From the NCBI GenBank assembly GCA_965215445.1, contig CBDCDT010000002.1, positions 2,384,379-2,448,378 on the forward strand: a stretch of DNA of 64,000 nucleotides, written 5' to 3'. Origin of the DNA: CBDBLK01 sp965215445 (GTDB lineage: Bacteria > Bdellovibrionota > Bacteriovoracia > Bacteriovoracales > Bacteriovoracaceae). The translations under genes and the position numbers were made by a program. Shown piece after piece: positions 43,583 through 52,176 of the stretch. The number at the start of each line of letters is the position of its first letter. Position 1 is the stretch's first letter. The notes beneath the pieces are model-generated. The model saw only the letters and a list, made by a program, of their open reading frames with translations. It had not been told where the DNA came from and made no database searches.

Positions 43583-44590
43583 TCAAGACTCCATACAAAA
43601 GTAAATCTTTTCGCGCAAGACCCCTTTTTTGAGCAACAAATCCCGCAGTTTGGAGAGCATCCACAGGCGCATGGAGCGATCGTAACGCATCTTTCCGTCA
43701 GCAGATTTCGCCCAGTCCGAGGCCAAGAAATCGCTTTCGGGGTAGTTGTGCCGAACCTCCCGATAAGATTTTGCTGTAAAGCGCAGCGCGCCCACACTGA
43801 AATAGCGAATCTTTTTAAGCGCCACCGCAGCGGCCAAATCCTCGACCAATTCCCGGTAAGTCGCTTCAAAATCGGCCTGGTAGATCACCGGGTCAAAGTG
43901 AACCGCGAGGGGATGGCCCAAGGCCTGCAACTTCCCCATGGCCCGCAGGCGCTGGGCGAGGGAGGGAGTCTTGAGATCAGTCCGGCGCAGCCTCTCCCGT
44001 GGGGACAAGCTGTAGCTGACGATGACGTTGTCCTGCGCGGGCAGCGCTTGCAAAACCTTGATGTTCACCGATTTGGTTCGCAGTTCGAGGATGGCGTGGG
44101 GAAGTCTTGCAAAAAGCTCAAAATAGTAGGGCCACTCCTGGGTGAGAGATGAAAGCGCCAGACTGTCGCTAAATTCTCCGGCGTGAAACCACGCCTTGGC
44201 GGGGGGATTTACAGCGGCCGCCAGGCGCTCTATTTCCGCCCCGATGTCTTCGTGATTGACAAAAAAAACCAGGTCGGGACTTTGGAAATATCCCTGCAAA
44301 TAACAATACTGGCACTCGTAGGGACAGTTGTAGGCGTGGATAAAATAGTAGTGGGGTTCACCGCCAAGGCCGTAGGCATCGGGAGCGGGTTTGACCAGGG
44401 CACCCCTTTTTTCGCCCAAAAAAAGTTGCAGGCCCTGGCGCTTTTGCAAGTATGGCCGCTTGGCGCGGCCAAAGACGTCCTCGATTTTTTGAATGTACTT
44501 GACCGGGGTTTGGGGAAAGTGCCCGCGCACACTTTGAACCCGAGGATGGCCCTTGAGTTTTTCTTCGACAAAAATGCGCTCAAACATCAT
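43583..44590 (-). CDS. Spore-photolyase-like radical SAM protein
   Basis: 335 residues. The radical SAM cluster site is CPYECQYCYLQGYF (CxxxCxxC), in the context HYYFIHAYNCPYECQYC that SPL proteins share. Later blocks are WFHAGEFSDSLALSSLT, LELRTKSVNIKVL, VIVSYSLSPRE and HFDPVIYQADFEATYREL, matching spore photoproduct lyase-type enzymes in order and spacing. True SplB repairs 5-thyminyl-dihydrothymine; this organism is unlikely to sporulate, so the substrate is unclear. ATG 44590 overlaps the stop of the nucleosidase-like gene as TGATG. Confidence 0.82.
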   Translation of the reverse strand: MMFERIFVEEKLKGHPRVQSVRGHFPQTPVKYIQKIEDVFGRAKRPYLQKRQGLQLFLGEKRGALVKPAPDAYGLGGEPHYYFIHAYNCPYECQYCYLQGYFQSPDLVFFVNHEDIGAEIERLAAAVNPPAKAWFHAGEFSDSLALSSLTQEWPYYFELFARLPHAILELRTKSVNIKVLQALPAQDNVIVSYSLSPRERLRRTDLKTPSLAQRLRAMGKLQALGHPLAVHFDPVIYQADFEATYRELVEDLAAAVALKKIRYFSVGALRFTAKSYREVRHNYPESDFLASDWAKSADGKMRYDRSMRLWMLSKLRDLLLKKGVLREKIYFCMES

Positions 44591-45474
44591 CAATGACTCA
44601 CACTCTGGAGCGGATTCAATAAATGGCGCAGCAGTTTCAAGAGTTGCTTGCCCTTGTGCTTGGGAGTCAGGCCCTCTTTTTGAACTTCTTGCCTCCCCGC
44701 CAAAGCTCTAATCTGCTCGGCGTCCATGCCCCTTGCCAGCAGGGCACAGGTCAAGCGCTTCAATTCTCTCTCACTGGCCACCGTAAAATAAAGCCCCGGC
44801 CATTGCTCTTTGCGGGTGAGTTTGTGGGCCACTGCGGGCCTTCGTCTCTCCATCGTGCCGGATTGCTCGCTAAACCAACGCCAAAGTTGCCCGCTCCATT
44901 CCTCGGCCTGATCCCGCATCATCTGACAAGAGCGGGGAGAGGCCGAGCGCGGCCTGTCCGAGGCCAATTTGACGGGGAAAAAGGGAAGGCCAAACTGCCG
45001 GCAAGCGCGGGCAATGCTCCAGGCCTCGCAATCCACCAAGGGGGCAAAATTGTCGGCAGTGTCGGCGGCGGCATCTCCAAAAATCCGCACTGGAGAGGAA
45101 ACGCAGTCGATTTTGGCCTGTGCCCAGTGGGAGCTAAAGCTTTCAAACTGAATTTGCAAGTTGTGGGAGGCGAGAGTGTAGAGCGTGCGCAGGGGGTAAA
45201 TCTCCCCCAGCCTGGCCTCGGGACGCAAGGCCCCGGCGATGCCCAAGTTCCAAACTTCTGTCGCGGGAGCATCGGTAGCACTCAAAGAGGCCAACACGCA
45301 ACAGGCCTTTTCCAAGGCCCGCCAAGGGCCTTCGCCCGCAATGAGAAGATACCCCGCATCCCAGCGAAAAAGGCCGTCTCCGGGCCATCCCGGCAAGTGA
45401 GAGACTGCCTCGGGCCGCATTTCTTGCAAAAAGGCCTGGGCCTCACCCCGGTGGGCAAAAATCAAGAGTTTCAC
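44590..45474 (-). CDS. Nucleoside phosphorylase/nucleosidase-like protein
   Basis: 294 residues. The first 215 follow the MTA/SAH nucleosidase fold: KLLIFAHRGEAQAFL, LIAGEGPWRALEKACC, EVWNLGIAGALRPEARLGEIYPL and VDCEAWSIARACRQFGLPFFPVKLASDRP, in which the DCEAW and SD positions correspond to the ribose- and base-binding loops. A C-terminal 80-residue helical tail (KLTRKEQWPGLYFTVASERELKRLTC) is not part of the family. Starts at GTG 45474. It is coupled to the SPL-like gene, so both may act in one nucleic-acid or nucleoside salvage step. Confidence 0.68.
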   Translation of the reverse strand: MKLLIFAHRGEAQAFLQEMRPEAVSHLPGWPGDGLFRWDAGYLLIAGEGPWRALEKACCVLASLSATDAPATEVWNLGIAGALRPEARLGEIYPLRTLYTLASHNLQIQFESFSSHWAQAKIDCVSSPVRIFGDAAADTADNFAPLVDCEAWSIARACRQFGLPFFPVKLASDRPRSASPRSCQMMRDQAEEWSGQLWRWFSEQSGTMERRRPAVAHKLTRKEQWPGLYFTVASERELKRLTCALLARGMDAEQIRALAGRQEVQKEGLTPKHKGKQLLKLLRHLLNPLQSVSH

Positions 45475-45529
45475 CCTTTGCCTTTTAGCGGGATTGTGCT
45501 AACTCGTCAAAACAAACGGGAGGAATACG

Positions 45530-46483
45530 ATGAACAAATATCTGAGTGACAAGGGCCGCATCGCTTTTGGGGGAGCGGCGGTCGCCGGAGACAGGGGCGG
45601 CTACAGTTTTGGAGGCCTTTCCGAGGCCGAGTCAGAGCGCCTTTTAAAAAGGGCCTTTGAACTGGGAATCCGCATTTTTGACAGCGCTCCCATCTACGGT
45701 TTCGGGGAATCGGAACGCAGGATTGGCAAGGCCTTCAAAGAGTGTCGCGAAGAGGTTTTTATCACCACCAAGTCGGGAGTGAGTTGGGACTCCAGTTTGC
45801 GGGTCAACCTCAGCAACCAACCCGAACTTGCTCAAACCATGCTGGATCAAAGTTTAAAAGACTTGGGCGCAAGCTATATCGACCTGTACATGATTCACTG
45901 GCCCGATCCCAAAGTGGACATCCGCCGTCCGATGGAAGTTTTAGTGCGCGCCAAGGCCCGCGGAGACATTCGCCACATTGGTCTTTGCAATACCACGACG
46001 GAAGATTTATCCAAGGCCTGCGAAATTGAGCGCATCGAAGTGGTGCAATCCCAACTCAACCCCTTCTGCATCGAAAATGCATCGCTGCTTCCCGTGTTGC
46101 GAGAACAAAATATTGCCTTCCAAAGCTGGGGCACACTGGACAAGGGCATCCTGACCGGGACGGTGGGCCGCCAGCGCGAAATGGCCAAAGATTACCCCCA
46201 AGGAGATGCCCGCGCGCGAGCGCCTTGGTGGAAGCGCGAAGAAGTTTTGCAAAAAATAGAATGTGTCGAAAAAATAAGGCCCACTTTAGAACAGCACAAT
46301 TGTTCGAGTTTGGCGTGGGCACTGGCCCACAATTTGGTGGGTTGCGGGATCGACCAGGTAATCATCGGGGCCAGCAGCGAACAGCAATTACAAGAAGTCG
46401 TCTCGGCAATGGAACACTTGCCTTCGCAGAAAGTTTTGGACGAGATTCAAACTCACTGGGAAAAAATTTGGCCGACTCAATAA
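45530..46483 (+). CDS. Aldo/keto reductase
   Basis: 317 residues, (beta/alpha)8 NADPH oxidoreductase. The catalytic tetrad is visible: Asp in FDSAPIYGFGESE with the Tyr six residues on, Lys in ITTKSG, and His in YMIHWPDP. QSQLNPFCIENASLLPVL and VIIGASSEQQL are the usual cofactor region. Substrate unknown. GGAGGAA precedes the ATG. Its end overlaps the glycosyltransferase start by 16 bases, so the three genes to 48314 are one unit. Confidence 0.9.
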   Translation: MNKYLSDKGRIAFGGAAVAGDRGGYSFGGLSEAESERLLKRAFELGIRIFDSAPIYGFGESERRIGKAFKECREEVFITTKSGVSWDSSLRVNLSNQPELAQTMLDQSLKDLGASYIDLYMIHWPDPKVDIRRPMEVLVRAKARGDIRHIGLCNTTTEDLSKACEIERIEVVQSQLNPFCIENASLLPVLREQNIAFQSWGTLDKGILTGTVGRQREMAKDYPQGDARARAPWWKREEVLQKIECVEKIRPTLEQHNCSSLAWALAHNLVGCGIDQVIIGASSEQQLQEVVSAMEHLPSQKVLDEIQTHWEKIWPTQ

Positions 46484-47328
46484 ACGTCAGCGTGGTCATT
46501 CCAACCCACAACCGCGCCCACCTTTTAGAGCGGGCGATCGACTCCGTACTTTGCCAAACTTATCAAAACTTTGAGCTTTTAATCATTGACGACGAATCCA
46601 GCGACCAAACCCGGGAACTGGTGGAAGAAAAACGTAGGCGGGCATCCGTCCCCTTCAAATACTGGAAAAGGCCCCATCGGGGCGTGAGTGCCGCCCGCAA
46701 CTGGGGCATCCAAAAAGCGCGAGGGGAATGGGTGAGCTTTCTCGACTCCGACGACGAGTGGTTGCCCCACAAACTGAAACGGCAATTTCAACTGCTCGAA
46801 CGCTTTCCCGAGTTGTCATTGGTACACGGAGAGGAAATCTGGATCAGAAACGGCCAGCGGGTCAACCCCAAAAACATTCACCAAAAATTTGGCGGCGACA
46901 TTTTTGAAAAATGCCTGCCCCGTTGCCTGATAAGTCCCTCGGCCACATTGATTAAAAAAGACCTTTTGTGGGAAATGGGCCTTTTTGACGAGGAATTTGT
47001 GGTTTGTGAAGACTACGATTTGTGGCTCAAAATCACTTCGCTCCACCCCGTCGGATTTGTCGAAGACCCGATCATCGTCAAACACGGCGGGCACGCCGAC
47101 CAACTCTCCACACGTTACAAGGGCATGGATTACTGGCGCGTGCGCGCACTGGAGCGAATCTTAAAAATCCGCCAATTCTCCCCCGAAAGAACAAAACTGG
47201 TGGTCAGCGAACTGACCAAAAAGGCCTTGATTTTAAAAAAGGGATATATTAAACACAACAACGCAGGCAACCTGGCCTATATCCAAAGCGTTCTGGAGCG
47301 CTTTGCACTTGAAGCAGGCCGTACTTGA
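46468..47328 (+). CDS. Family 2 glycosyltransferase
   Basis: 286 residues. VSVVIPTHNRAHLLERAIDSVLCQTYQNFELLIIDDESSD is the GT-A start, SFLDSDDEW holds the DxD metal site and FVVCEDYDLWLKI the catalytic-base region. Cytoplasmic, transferring a sugar from a nucleotide donor onto a surface polysaccharide or lipid. The start is TTG 46468, inside the aldo/keto reductase gene; no ATG falls in the right place. It runs into the deacetylase-like gene by four bases. Confidence 0.85.
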   Translation: MADSINVSVVIPTHNRAHLLERAIDSVLCQTYQNFELLIIDDESSDQTRELVEEKRRRASVPFKYWKRPHRGVSAARNWGIQKARGEWVSFLDSDDEWLPHKLKRQFQLLERFPELSLVHGEEIWIRNGQRVNPKNIHQKFGGDIFEKCLPRCLISPSATLIKKDLLWEMGLFDEEFVVCEDYDLWLKITSLHPVGFVEDPIIVKHGGHADQLSTRYKGMDYWRVRALERILKIRQFSPERTKLVVSELTKKALILKKGYIKHNNAGNLAYIQSVLERFALEAGRT

Positions 47329-48314
47329 AAGTCGTCTACCATCCCCGCCTCACCCACAACCTCGGCGATTACGGGATTTCCATTCCCCTGGCGCACGACC
47401 GTTCACAAAGGTGTTTTCTTGAGTTGAAAAAACGTTTTCCCGAACTTCGCAAGACCAATCTCTCAACGCTCGCTCCAATCGGCAAAAAGGATTTTCTGCG
47501 CGTCCACCGCAAAGATTTTGTCGAACGCTTTTTCGATTCCGAACAAATTGAAACCGAATTGCTCAAAACTTACGAACTCACCGACGAGCGGGGAGAATTT
47601 TTTCGCTACCATCCCGAAAGCGCCAAACGCCCTTTAAGGGCCATGAAAGAAGTCATTTTAGGACAAGTCTCGGCCTCTTTTTTGGCCATGCTAAACGCCC
47701 TGGAAGAGGGGTTTTGCTTTTTCTTGGGCGGGGGTATGCACCACGCGATGAGTTTTGGCGGCCGGGGTTTTTGCCCCGTTCACGATATTTACTTGGGCCT
47801 TAAAAAACTCCAAGTGGAAGGGCACATCCACAACGCCTGGGTGATAGACACTGACGCCCACAAGGGAGACGGCAGTGCCGAACTCGCGCAAAACGACCCC
47901 GACATCCAAACTTTGAGTATTCACATGGCCAGGGGCTGGCCCCTGTGCGGCCCATCCCACGATGCGCAGGGAAACCTTCACCCCTGGTTTTTGCCCAGCA
48001 CACTAGACATCCCCATCCCCCCAGGCGGCGAAAGCGACTACCTGCCAAAACTCCAGGCCGGCATCGCCCACTTGGAAAAACACCACTCCCCGCCCGATTT
48101 GGCAGTGGTGGTGGCGGGGGCCGACCCTTACGAAAAAGACCCACTACCCAGCGCCGCACAACTCAAACTCTCACGCCGGCAACTCCTGGAACGCGACCTT
48201 TTGACCTACCGTTTCTTTGCCTCCCGAAACATCCCCCAGTGCTGGCTGATGGCGGGGGGCTATGGCCCAGACAGCTACCGCATATACTTGCAATTTTTGC
48301 AGGCCATTTTATAG
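47325..48314 (+). CDS. Histone-deacetylase-family zinc amidohydrolase
   Basis: 329 residues of the HDAC/acetoin-utilisation family. HPRLTHNLGDYGISIP, FLGGGMHHAMSFGGRGFCPVHDI with the paired His, VIDTDAHKGDG with the zinc Asp and His, and VVVAGADPYEKDPL with the second Asp are all present. These enzymes deacylate amines such as acetyl-polyamines or sugars. Start TTG 47325 overlaps the glycosyltransferase stop. With a glycosyltransferase upstream, a deacetylation step on a surface sugar or amine is an inference. Confidence 0.85.
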   Translation: MKVVYHPRLTHNLGDYGISIPLAHDRSQRCFLELKKRFPELRKTNLSTLAPIGKKDFLRVHRKDFVERFFDSEQIETELLKTYELTDERGEFFRYHPESAKRPLRAMKEVILGQVSASFLAMLNALEEGFCFFLGGGMHHAMSFGGRGFCPVHDIYLGLKKLQVEGHIHNAWVIDTDAHKGDGSAELAQNDPDIQTLSIHMARGWPLCGPSHDAQGNLHPWFLPSTLDIPIPPGGESDYLPKLQAGIAHLEKHHSPPDLAVVVAGADPYEKDPLPSAAQLKLSRRQLLERDLLTYRFFASRNIPQCWLMAGGYGPDSYRIYLQFLQAIL

Positions 48315-48377
48315 CTACTTTGTGACTTGCCTATTCCCGCGCCCTCACCTATTTTAAAGACCTAAATACCATCGCAT

Positions 48378-48453
48378 GGGCCTGTAGCTCAGTTGGGAGA
48401 GCACGTCGCTGGCAGTGACGGGGTCGCTGGTTCGAACCCAGTCAGGTCCACCA
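48378..48453 (+). tRNA. tRNA-Ala (GGC)
   Basis: All four arms fold: acceptor GGGCCTG/CAGGTCC (one G-U), D arm GCTC/GAGC, anticodon stem CGTCG/TGACG with loop CTGGCAG giving anticodon GGC, and T arm GCTGG-TTCGAAC-CCAGT. CCA is encoded. It stands alone between a deacetylase gene and nuclease-like genes. Confidence 0.96.
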
Positions 48454-48543
48454 TTCCGAATAGTGGTCGAACCAACGACCATGTGGTTGCCGGCCAAATT
48501 GGCCTCCAACTCGCTCTTTCTCCTGGCCATATCGCTCACCACT

Positions 48544-49143
48544 TTAAAAAGCGGTGGGCCTAAAGTTTTTTGCATTGATGATGCTGGCACTGCTGCCAGT
48601 GGCACGAATGACGAAGAATCCTTTTTTCATCGCCCTTTTACTGGAGCCTTCGTTGGCCTTGAGATAGGCCACGGCCCCGTAGACTTTTAGATTTTTATAA
48701 ATGGGGAAAATCTCTTTGAACAGTTTAAGTTTGGCCTCAAAGTGGTTAATGTCCTTTAGTCTCAAAGTGGTTTTGACCTCAACGACGACCATTTCTCTAC
48801 CGTCAATGGCAATAATGTCAAATTCATATTCTTTGCCTTTATATTGTTTTTTCCTTTCCTTGGCGGTGTCATCTACGTTGATGCCTCTTTCTTGAAGAAG
48901 TTTAAGCAAGTCGCCCTTGACCAAGCTTTCCATCAGCTTGCCCCAATGGTCGGTAAAAAGTTCATCGAGTTCATTCATGCGCTTCTGGGCCGCTTTCCGG
49001 TCTTTTTCCGCTTCTTTACGGCCTTTTTCCGCTTCGGTTATCAATTTATTGATTCGGCGGTCGGTTTCCTTCTGAAATTTGAGTAAATCCTTGATGGACT
49101 TTTGGATTTCTAGCGAGAGTTTGCTTTTTGTTTCAACGGCCAT
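48544..49143 (-). CDS. Coiled-coil protein with PD-(D/E)XK nuclease-like domain (paralogue 1)
   Basis: 199 residues. The first 70 are a charged coiled coil (IQKSIKDLLKFQKETDRRINKL...EAEKDRKAAQKRMNELDEL); the rest is a restriction-nuclease-like fold (EYEFDIIAIDGREMVVVEVKTTLRLKDINHF: D-x(n)-ExK). This resembles DUF3782-type proteins. Catalysis is plausible but unproven. The first 27 residues and about 117 bases upstream are nearly identical to the gene at 49414, see the repeat features. Confidence 0.72.
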   Translation of the reverse strand: MAVETKSKLSLEIQKSIKDLLKFQKETDRRINKLITEAEKGRKEAEKDRKAAQKRMNELDELFTDHWGKLMESLVKGDLLKLLQERGINVDDTAKERKKQYKGKEYEFDIIAIDGREMVVVEVKTTLRLKDINHFEAKLKLFKEIFPIYKNLKVYGAVAYLKANEGSSKRAMKKGFFVIRATGSSASIINAKNFRPTAF

Positions 49144-49260
49144 AATTTCAACCCTTTACAATTATTATCCCTCAACGGGGCAACCAGTGTAGACTTTAGC
49201 ATGGCCAAAGTGGTCATACAATAAAAATCAGGTATTAATTGGGCCTGGGGAGGCCTCAAA
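49063..49260. repeat. Duplicated 5' module, copy A (198 bp)
   Basis: It covers the first 81 coding bases, start, ribosome site and upstream region of paralogue 1 and matches 50164-50360 except a few changes (one extra base near 49160). Its far end carries the remnant of a hydrolase gene tail. Confidence 0.85.
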
Positions 49261-49326
49261 TCCTCTTTTTGCCAATTCGGCGAGGTTGATTTTAGACCTT
49301 TCTAAGCCGTACCCTCACCTCTCGGA

Positions 49327-49374
49327 TGGTGGTTAATACTGGTTCGCCCACTTTAGGGTCACGACCACCATTAA
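49327..49374. other. Inverted repeat in the 270-bp gap between paralogues
   Basis: ATGGTGGT and ACCACCAT flank a 32-base middle. The gap 49144-49413 otherwise holds the duplicated module and no gene. Function unknown. Confidence 0.4.
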
Positions 49375-49413
49375 CGCATTGCAAAATATTAAACGGGGAA
49401 TCTACTTACCTCT

Positions 49414-50244
49414 TTAAAATGTTTTCGGTTTGAAAGACTTATCGTTGAGCATACTGGCAGTTTCGCCGGTCACGCTGATGACAAAAAGGCCCTGCTCAAA
49501 GGCATATTTGGCGGCATCTTTTCCGTGTTCAACTTTTTTCTTGTCGCTTGCTTCTACTTTCGATCTAAGGTAGGCAACTGCCCCGTGAATTTTTTTGTCC
49601 TTGTGTTCTGGCAAATATTCCCTAATCTTTGGAAGTTTCTTTTTGATAAAAAGTTTGACATCTTTGGCAGTCAAGGACGCTTTGGCCTCGACAATGACGA
49701 TTTCCTTTCCGTTGACGGCCATGACATCAATTTCCCACTGTCGTTTGTCTTCATCGGTTACGTTGCCGTAAACCCGATGGATTTTAAAACCGCGCTCTTT
49801 TAAGAGACGGCCCAAGTTTTCCTTGGTGATGACTTCGACCAATTCGCCCCACCTGTTGCCAACTTCACCCGTGACAAAATCTCTTGCCTTTATTCGCCAT
49901 TTTTCAGTATCCTTGACGTTTTTTTCTATGGCCTCAGTGACCTTCTCGAGAGCCTTGGCAGTTTCGGTCGCCAGTTTATTGATTTGGAGGTCAGATTTCT
50001 TCCAGTCTTTTTCTGCCTTGGCCTCCGCCGCCTTCTGGTCTTTTTCTGCTTTCTTGCGGTCTTTTTCTGCTTTCTTGCGGTCTTTTTCTGCTTTCTTGCG
50101 GTCTTTTTCTGCTTGCTTGCGGTCTTTTTCTGCTTCGACCGCCAGTTTATTGATCTGGCGACTGGTTTCCTTCTGAAACTTGAGTAAATCCTTGATGGAT
50201 TTTTGGATTTCTAGCGAGAGTTTGCTTTTTGTTTCAACGGCCAT
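49414..50244 (-). CDS. Coiled-coil protein with PD-(D/E)XK nuclease-like domain (paralogue 2)
   Basis: 276 residues with an expanded coiled coil containing five AEKDRKK-type heptads from a 21-bp DNA repeat, and the nuclease-like core WEIDVMAVNGKEIVIVEAKASLTAKDVKLF. Residues 1-27 are the same as in paralogue 1; beyond them the two proteins diverge strongly, with the C-terminal pattern AVAYLRS-x(n)-GLFVI-x-VTG-x-AS still shared. The DRKK heptads make the length likely to vary between strains. Confidence 0.72.
   Translation of the reverse strand: MAVETKSKLSLEIQKSIKDLLKFQKETSRQINKLAVEAEKDRKQAEKDRKKAEKDRKKAEKDRKKAEKDQKAAEAKAEKDWKKSDLQINKLATETAKALEKVTEAIEKNVKDTEKWRIKARDFVTGEVGNRWGELVEVITKENLGRLLKERGFKIHRVYGNVTDEDKRQWEIDVMAVNGKEIVIVEAKASLTAKDVKLFIKKKLPKIREYLPEHKDKKIHGAVAYLRSKVEASDKKKVEHGKDAAKYAFEQGLFVISVTGETASMLNDKSFKPKTF
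50039..50137. repeat. 21-bp tandem repeats in the coiled coil
   Basis: Four complete copies of a 21-base unit, TCTTTTTCTGCTTTCTTGCG plus a final G (the fourth with one change), plus a partial one. They code seven-residue AEKDRKK repeats, so copy number keeps the frame. Confidence 0.88.
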
Positions 50245-50360
50245 AATTTCAACCCTTTAAATTATTATCCCTCAACGGGGCAACCAGTGTAGACTTTAGC
50301 ATGGCCAAAGTGGTCATACAATAAAAATCAGGTATTAATTGGGCCTGGAGAGACCTCACC
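50164..50360. repeat. Duplicated 5' module, copy B (197 bp)
   Basis: Counterpart of 49063-49260. Here the far end lies in the last codons of the hydrolase gene, showing which copy is the original arrangement. Confidence 0.85.
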
Positions 50361-51146
50361 TTCCAAAAAAATCCGTAGCTGATGATTAAAGGCCTCGCTT
50401 TGCTCAAAATGAAAATAATGGGAATTGCTCTCGATCTCAAAAATATTTTCCTCTCCAATCACTCCCTTAATATAGGCCTGATTGATAAGGGTGTCTCCAG
50501 AAGCACCAAAATAGGCAAAGGGAATGTCAAGTTTCTGGACGATGTCGGCCTCTCCGCAGGGATCGGTGGCAAAGGATGCCGGAAAAGACGTCCGAAAGTG
50601 AGGGTCGCAAACGCCAATCCATTCTTCGACCTTATCCCGTAAAAAAATACTCTCAGCATAGACTTCCGCCACTCCCCGTTTTTCAGTGGATGAAAGTTCT
50701 GCTTGAAAAAGAGAACTAAAATTCTCGTTGGGCCTGTATCCTTTATACAAATCTTCAGGGGTACCCAAGGGAGGAGTACTGACAATGGAGAGAGCAGAAA
50801 GGTCGACTCTCTGGGATGTTCTGATGGCGACATGGCCGCCGAGAGAGTGCCCCACTAAAGCAGGCCGTTCCAGCTTGAGTTCTTTGCAAAATTCTGCTAC
50901 ACACGAAGTTAAAATTTCGAGAGAATAGTTCCCCGCAAATCTGGCACTGGCCCCATGCCCGGGAAGATCGAGGGCCAGGAGATGGTATTTCTGATTTAAT
51001 TCTCGGTCTTGAAATTGTTTTTCAAAAACCTCTTTGGCCCCATTATTACCATGAATAAAAAGTATGCTGGTAGCATCACGGGTAGCATTTTCACGGTAGC
51101 TAATTTCACCGCAAGAAAGGGTCATTGATTTTGATTCAAAAGACAT
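50328..51146 (-). CDS. Alpha/beta hydrolase
   Basis: 272 residues. LFIHGNNGAKEVF holds the oxyanion loop, GHSLGGHVAI the nucleophile elbow with Ser, the acidic residue probably in FGASGDTLIN, and His in SNSHYFHFEQ, completing a Ser-Asp-His triad. Cytoplasmic esterase- or lipase-like; substrate unknown. GGAGG lies before the ATG. The 3' end is inside the duplicated module. Confidence 0.85.
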   Translation of the reverse strand: MSFESKSMTLSCGEISYRENATRDATSILFIHGNNGAKEVFEKQFQDRELNQKYHLLALDLPGHGASARFAGNYSLEILTSCVAEFCKELKLERPALVGHSLGGHVAIRTSQRVDLSALSIVSTPPLGTPEDLYKGYRPNENFSSLFQAELSSTEKRGVAEVYAESIFLRDKVEEWIGVCDPHFRTSFPASFATDPCGEADIVQKLDIPFAYFGASGDTLINQAYIKGVIGEENIFEIESNSHYFHFEQSEAFNHQLRIFLEGEVSPGPINT

Positions 51147-51207
51147 TTTTGGCCTCCTTTTTTTATGCTTTGCAAAATATCAAAAAGCAGCAAAGATTTC
51201 TGGCCAT

Positions 51208-51228
51208 ACTATGTTAAAAAAACATAGT
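51208..51228. other. Small perfect hairpin in the 142-bp gap
   Basis: ACTATGTT and AACATAGT flank a loop of five A. No T run follows on either strand, so it is not a typical terminator. The gap 51147-51288 holds nothing else I can identify. Confidence 0.4.
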
Positions 51229-51288
51229 GTAAACGCGCAATGCATCAAGTTCCTAAAACTCAAGTTAGAAAATTTTCCGAAGGTTTTT

Positions 51289-52176
51289 TTACCTTCTTTC
51301 TTCAATTTCGCTGCGAATTTGCAGCGCCAAATCCCGGCTTTCTGGATTGTCGGAATTTTCCAGATAGGGAAGAAGGCGGTCGCGCTCCATTTCCACGGCA
51401 GCGTAAAAAAGTTCGTACTCTTGTGGACTGACTTCGATATCAAAATCGTCCAAACTGGCGGCACTGATTCGTTCGGAAAAAAAGAACTCGCCCAAGATAA
51501 AAAGGATTGGGCCTGCAAGCCGAGTGATACGGATTCCCCTGGTCTCCAGTCCTGAATACCGTTTTCTCTTGATATTGATATTTAAGATAAATCCACTTCC
51601 AGAATTTATGGCGTTTTTATAGGTTTTTGCGTTCTCCAGTAATTTGGCCAAACGATCGACTTTCAGATCATACATTGTAGTCAGCGACGAATTCAGGACT
51701 CTCAAAGAAGCAGCACTCTTATGGCCGGGTGACGATGGCAGCATCTCCGAGACCTGTTCCTTACTAACATTTCCAAGTTCCGTTGCTGCTTTGCTTGTAT
51801 AATCTTGCAACTCTTCAACCTTGCCAATAAATCCATCAATGTCAAAATGGTTGGTGCGGGAGAGTTCTCTATTATATTCGAATAAAGAATTTCTCATGCG
51901 CTTAAATTGCCTTACTTCCGCAGGCAGAATAGATAAATAGTGATGGAGTGAAATCGCCTCATTGATCAAAGAGCGAGCAATAAATTTCCCCATTTTTTCG
52001 GGAGTGCCGACGGTCTTGATAACATTCTTTCCAAGAATGCGGCACCCTTCAAGGCAAGCGGCATTTTCGCTGGCAATCCTGTGGAGTGTTTCCACTTTCA
52101 TTCTTTCCCTTGCGGAAGCATAAACGGAACACGTCGCAAGCAAGGCAAAAGCAGTTGTAAAAAGATGGCCTTTCAT
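51289..52176 (-). CDS. Secreted helical protein of unknown function
   Basis: 295 residues with a signal peptide (MKGHLFTTAFALLATCSVYASA) and helical stretches through the mature part (EEFNRELSRTNHFDIDGFIGKVEELQDYTSK-like). A hydrophobic segment near residue 225 (RLAGPILFILGEFFF) could be one membrane anchor. Two Cys near the start (NAACLEGC) may pair. TTGGAGG lies upstream of ATG 52176. Not recognised. Confidence 0.6.
   Translation of the reverse strand: MKGHLFTTAFALLATCSVYASARERMKVETLHRIASENAACLEGCRILGKNVIKTVGTPEKMGKFIARSLINEAISLHHYLSILPAEVRQFKRMRNSLFEYNRELSRTNHFDIDGFIGKVEELQDYTSKAATELGNVSKEQVSEMLPSSPGHKSAASLRVLNSSLTTMYDLKVDRLAKLLENAKTYKNAINSGSGFILNINIKRKRYSGLETRGIRITRLAGPILFILGEFFFSERISAASLDDFDIEVSPQEYELFYAAVEMERDRLLPYLENSDNPESRDLALQIRSEIEERR

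Noticed and set aside
48354..48605. Open frame over tRNA-Ala
   Set aside because: It covers the tRNA and has the chance GGPDWVRTSDP-type peptide often seen when tRNA is translated.
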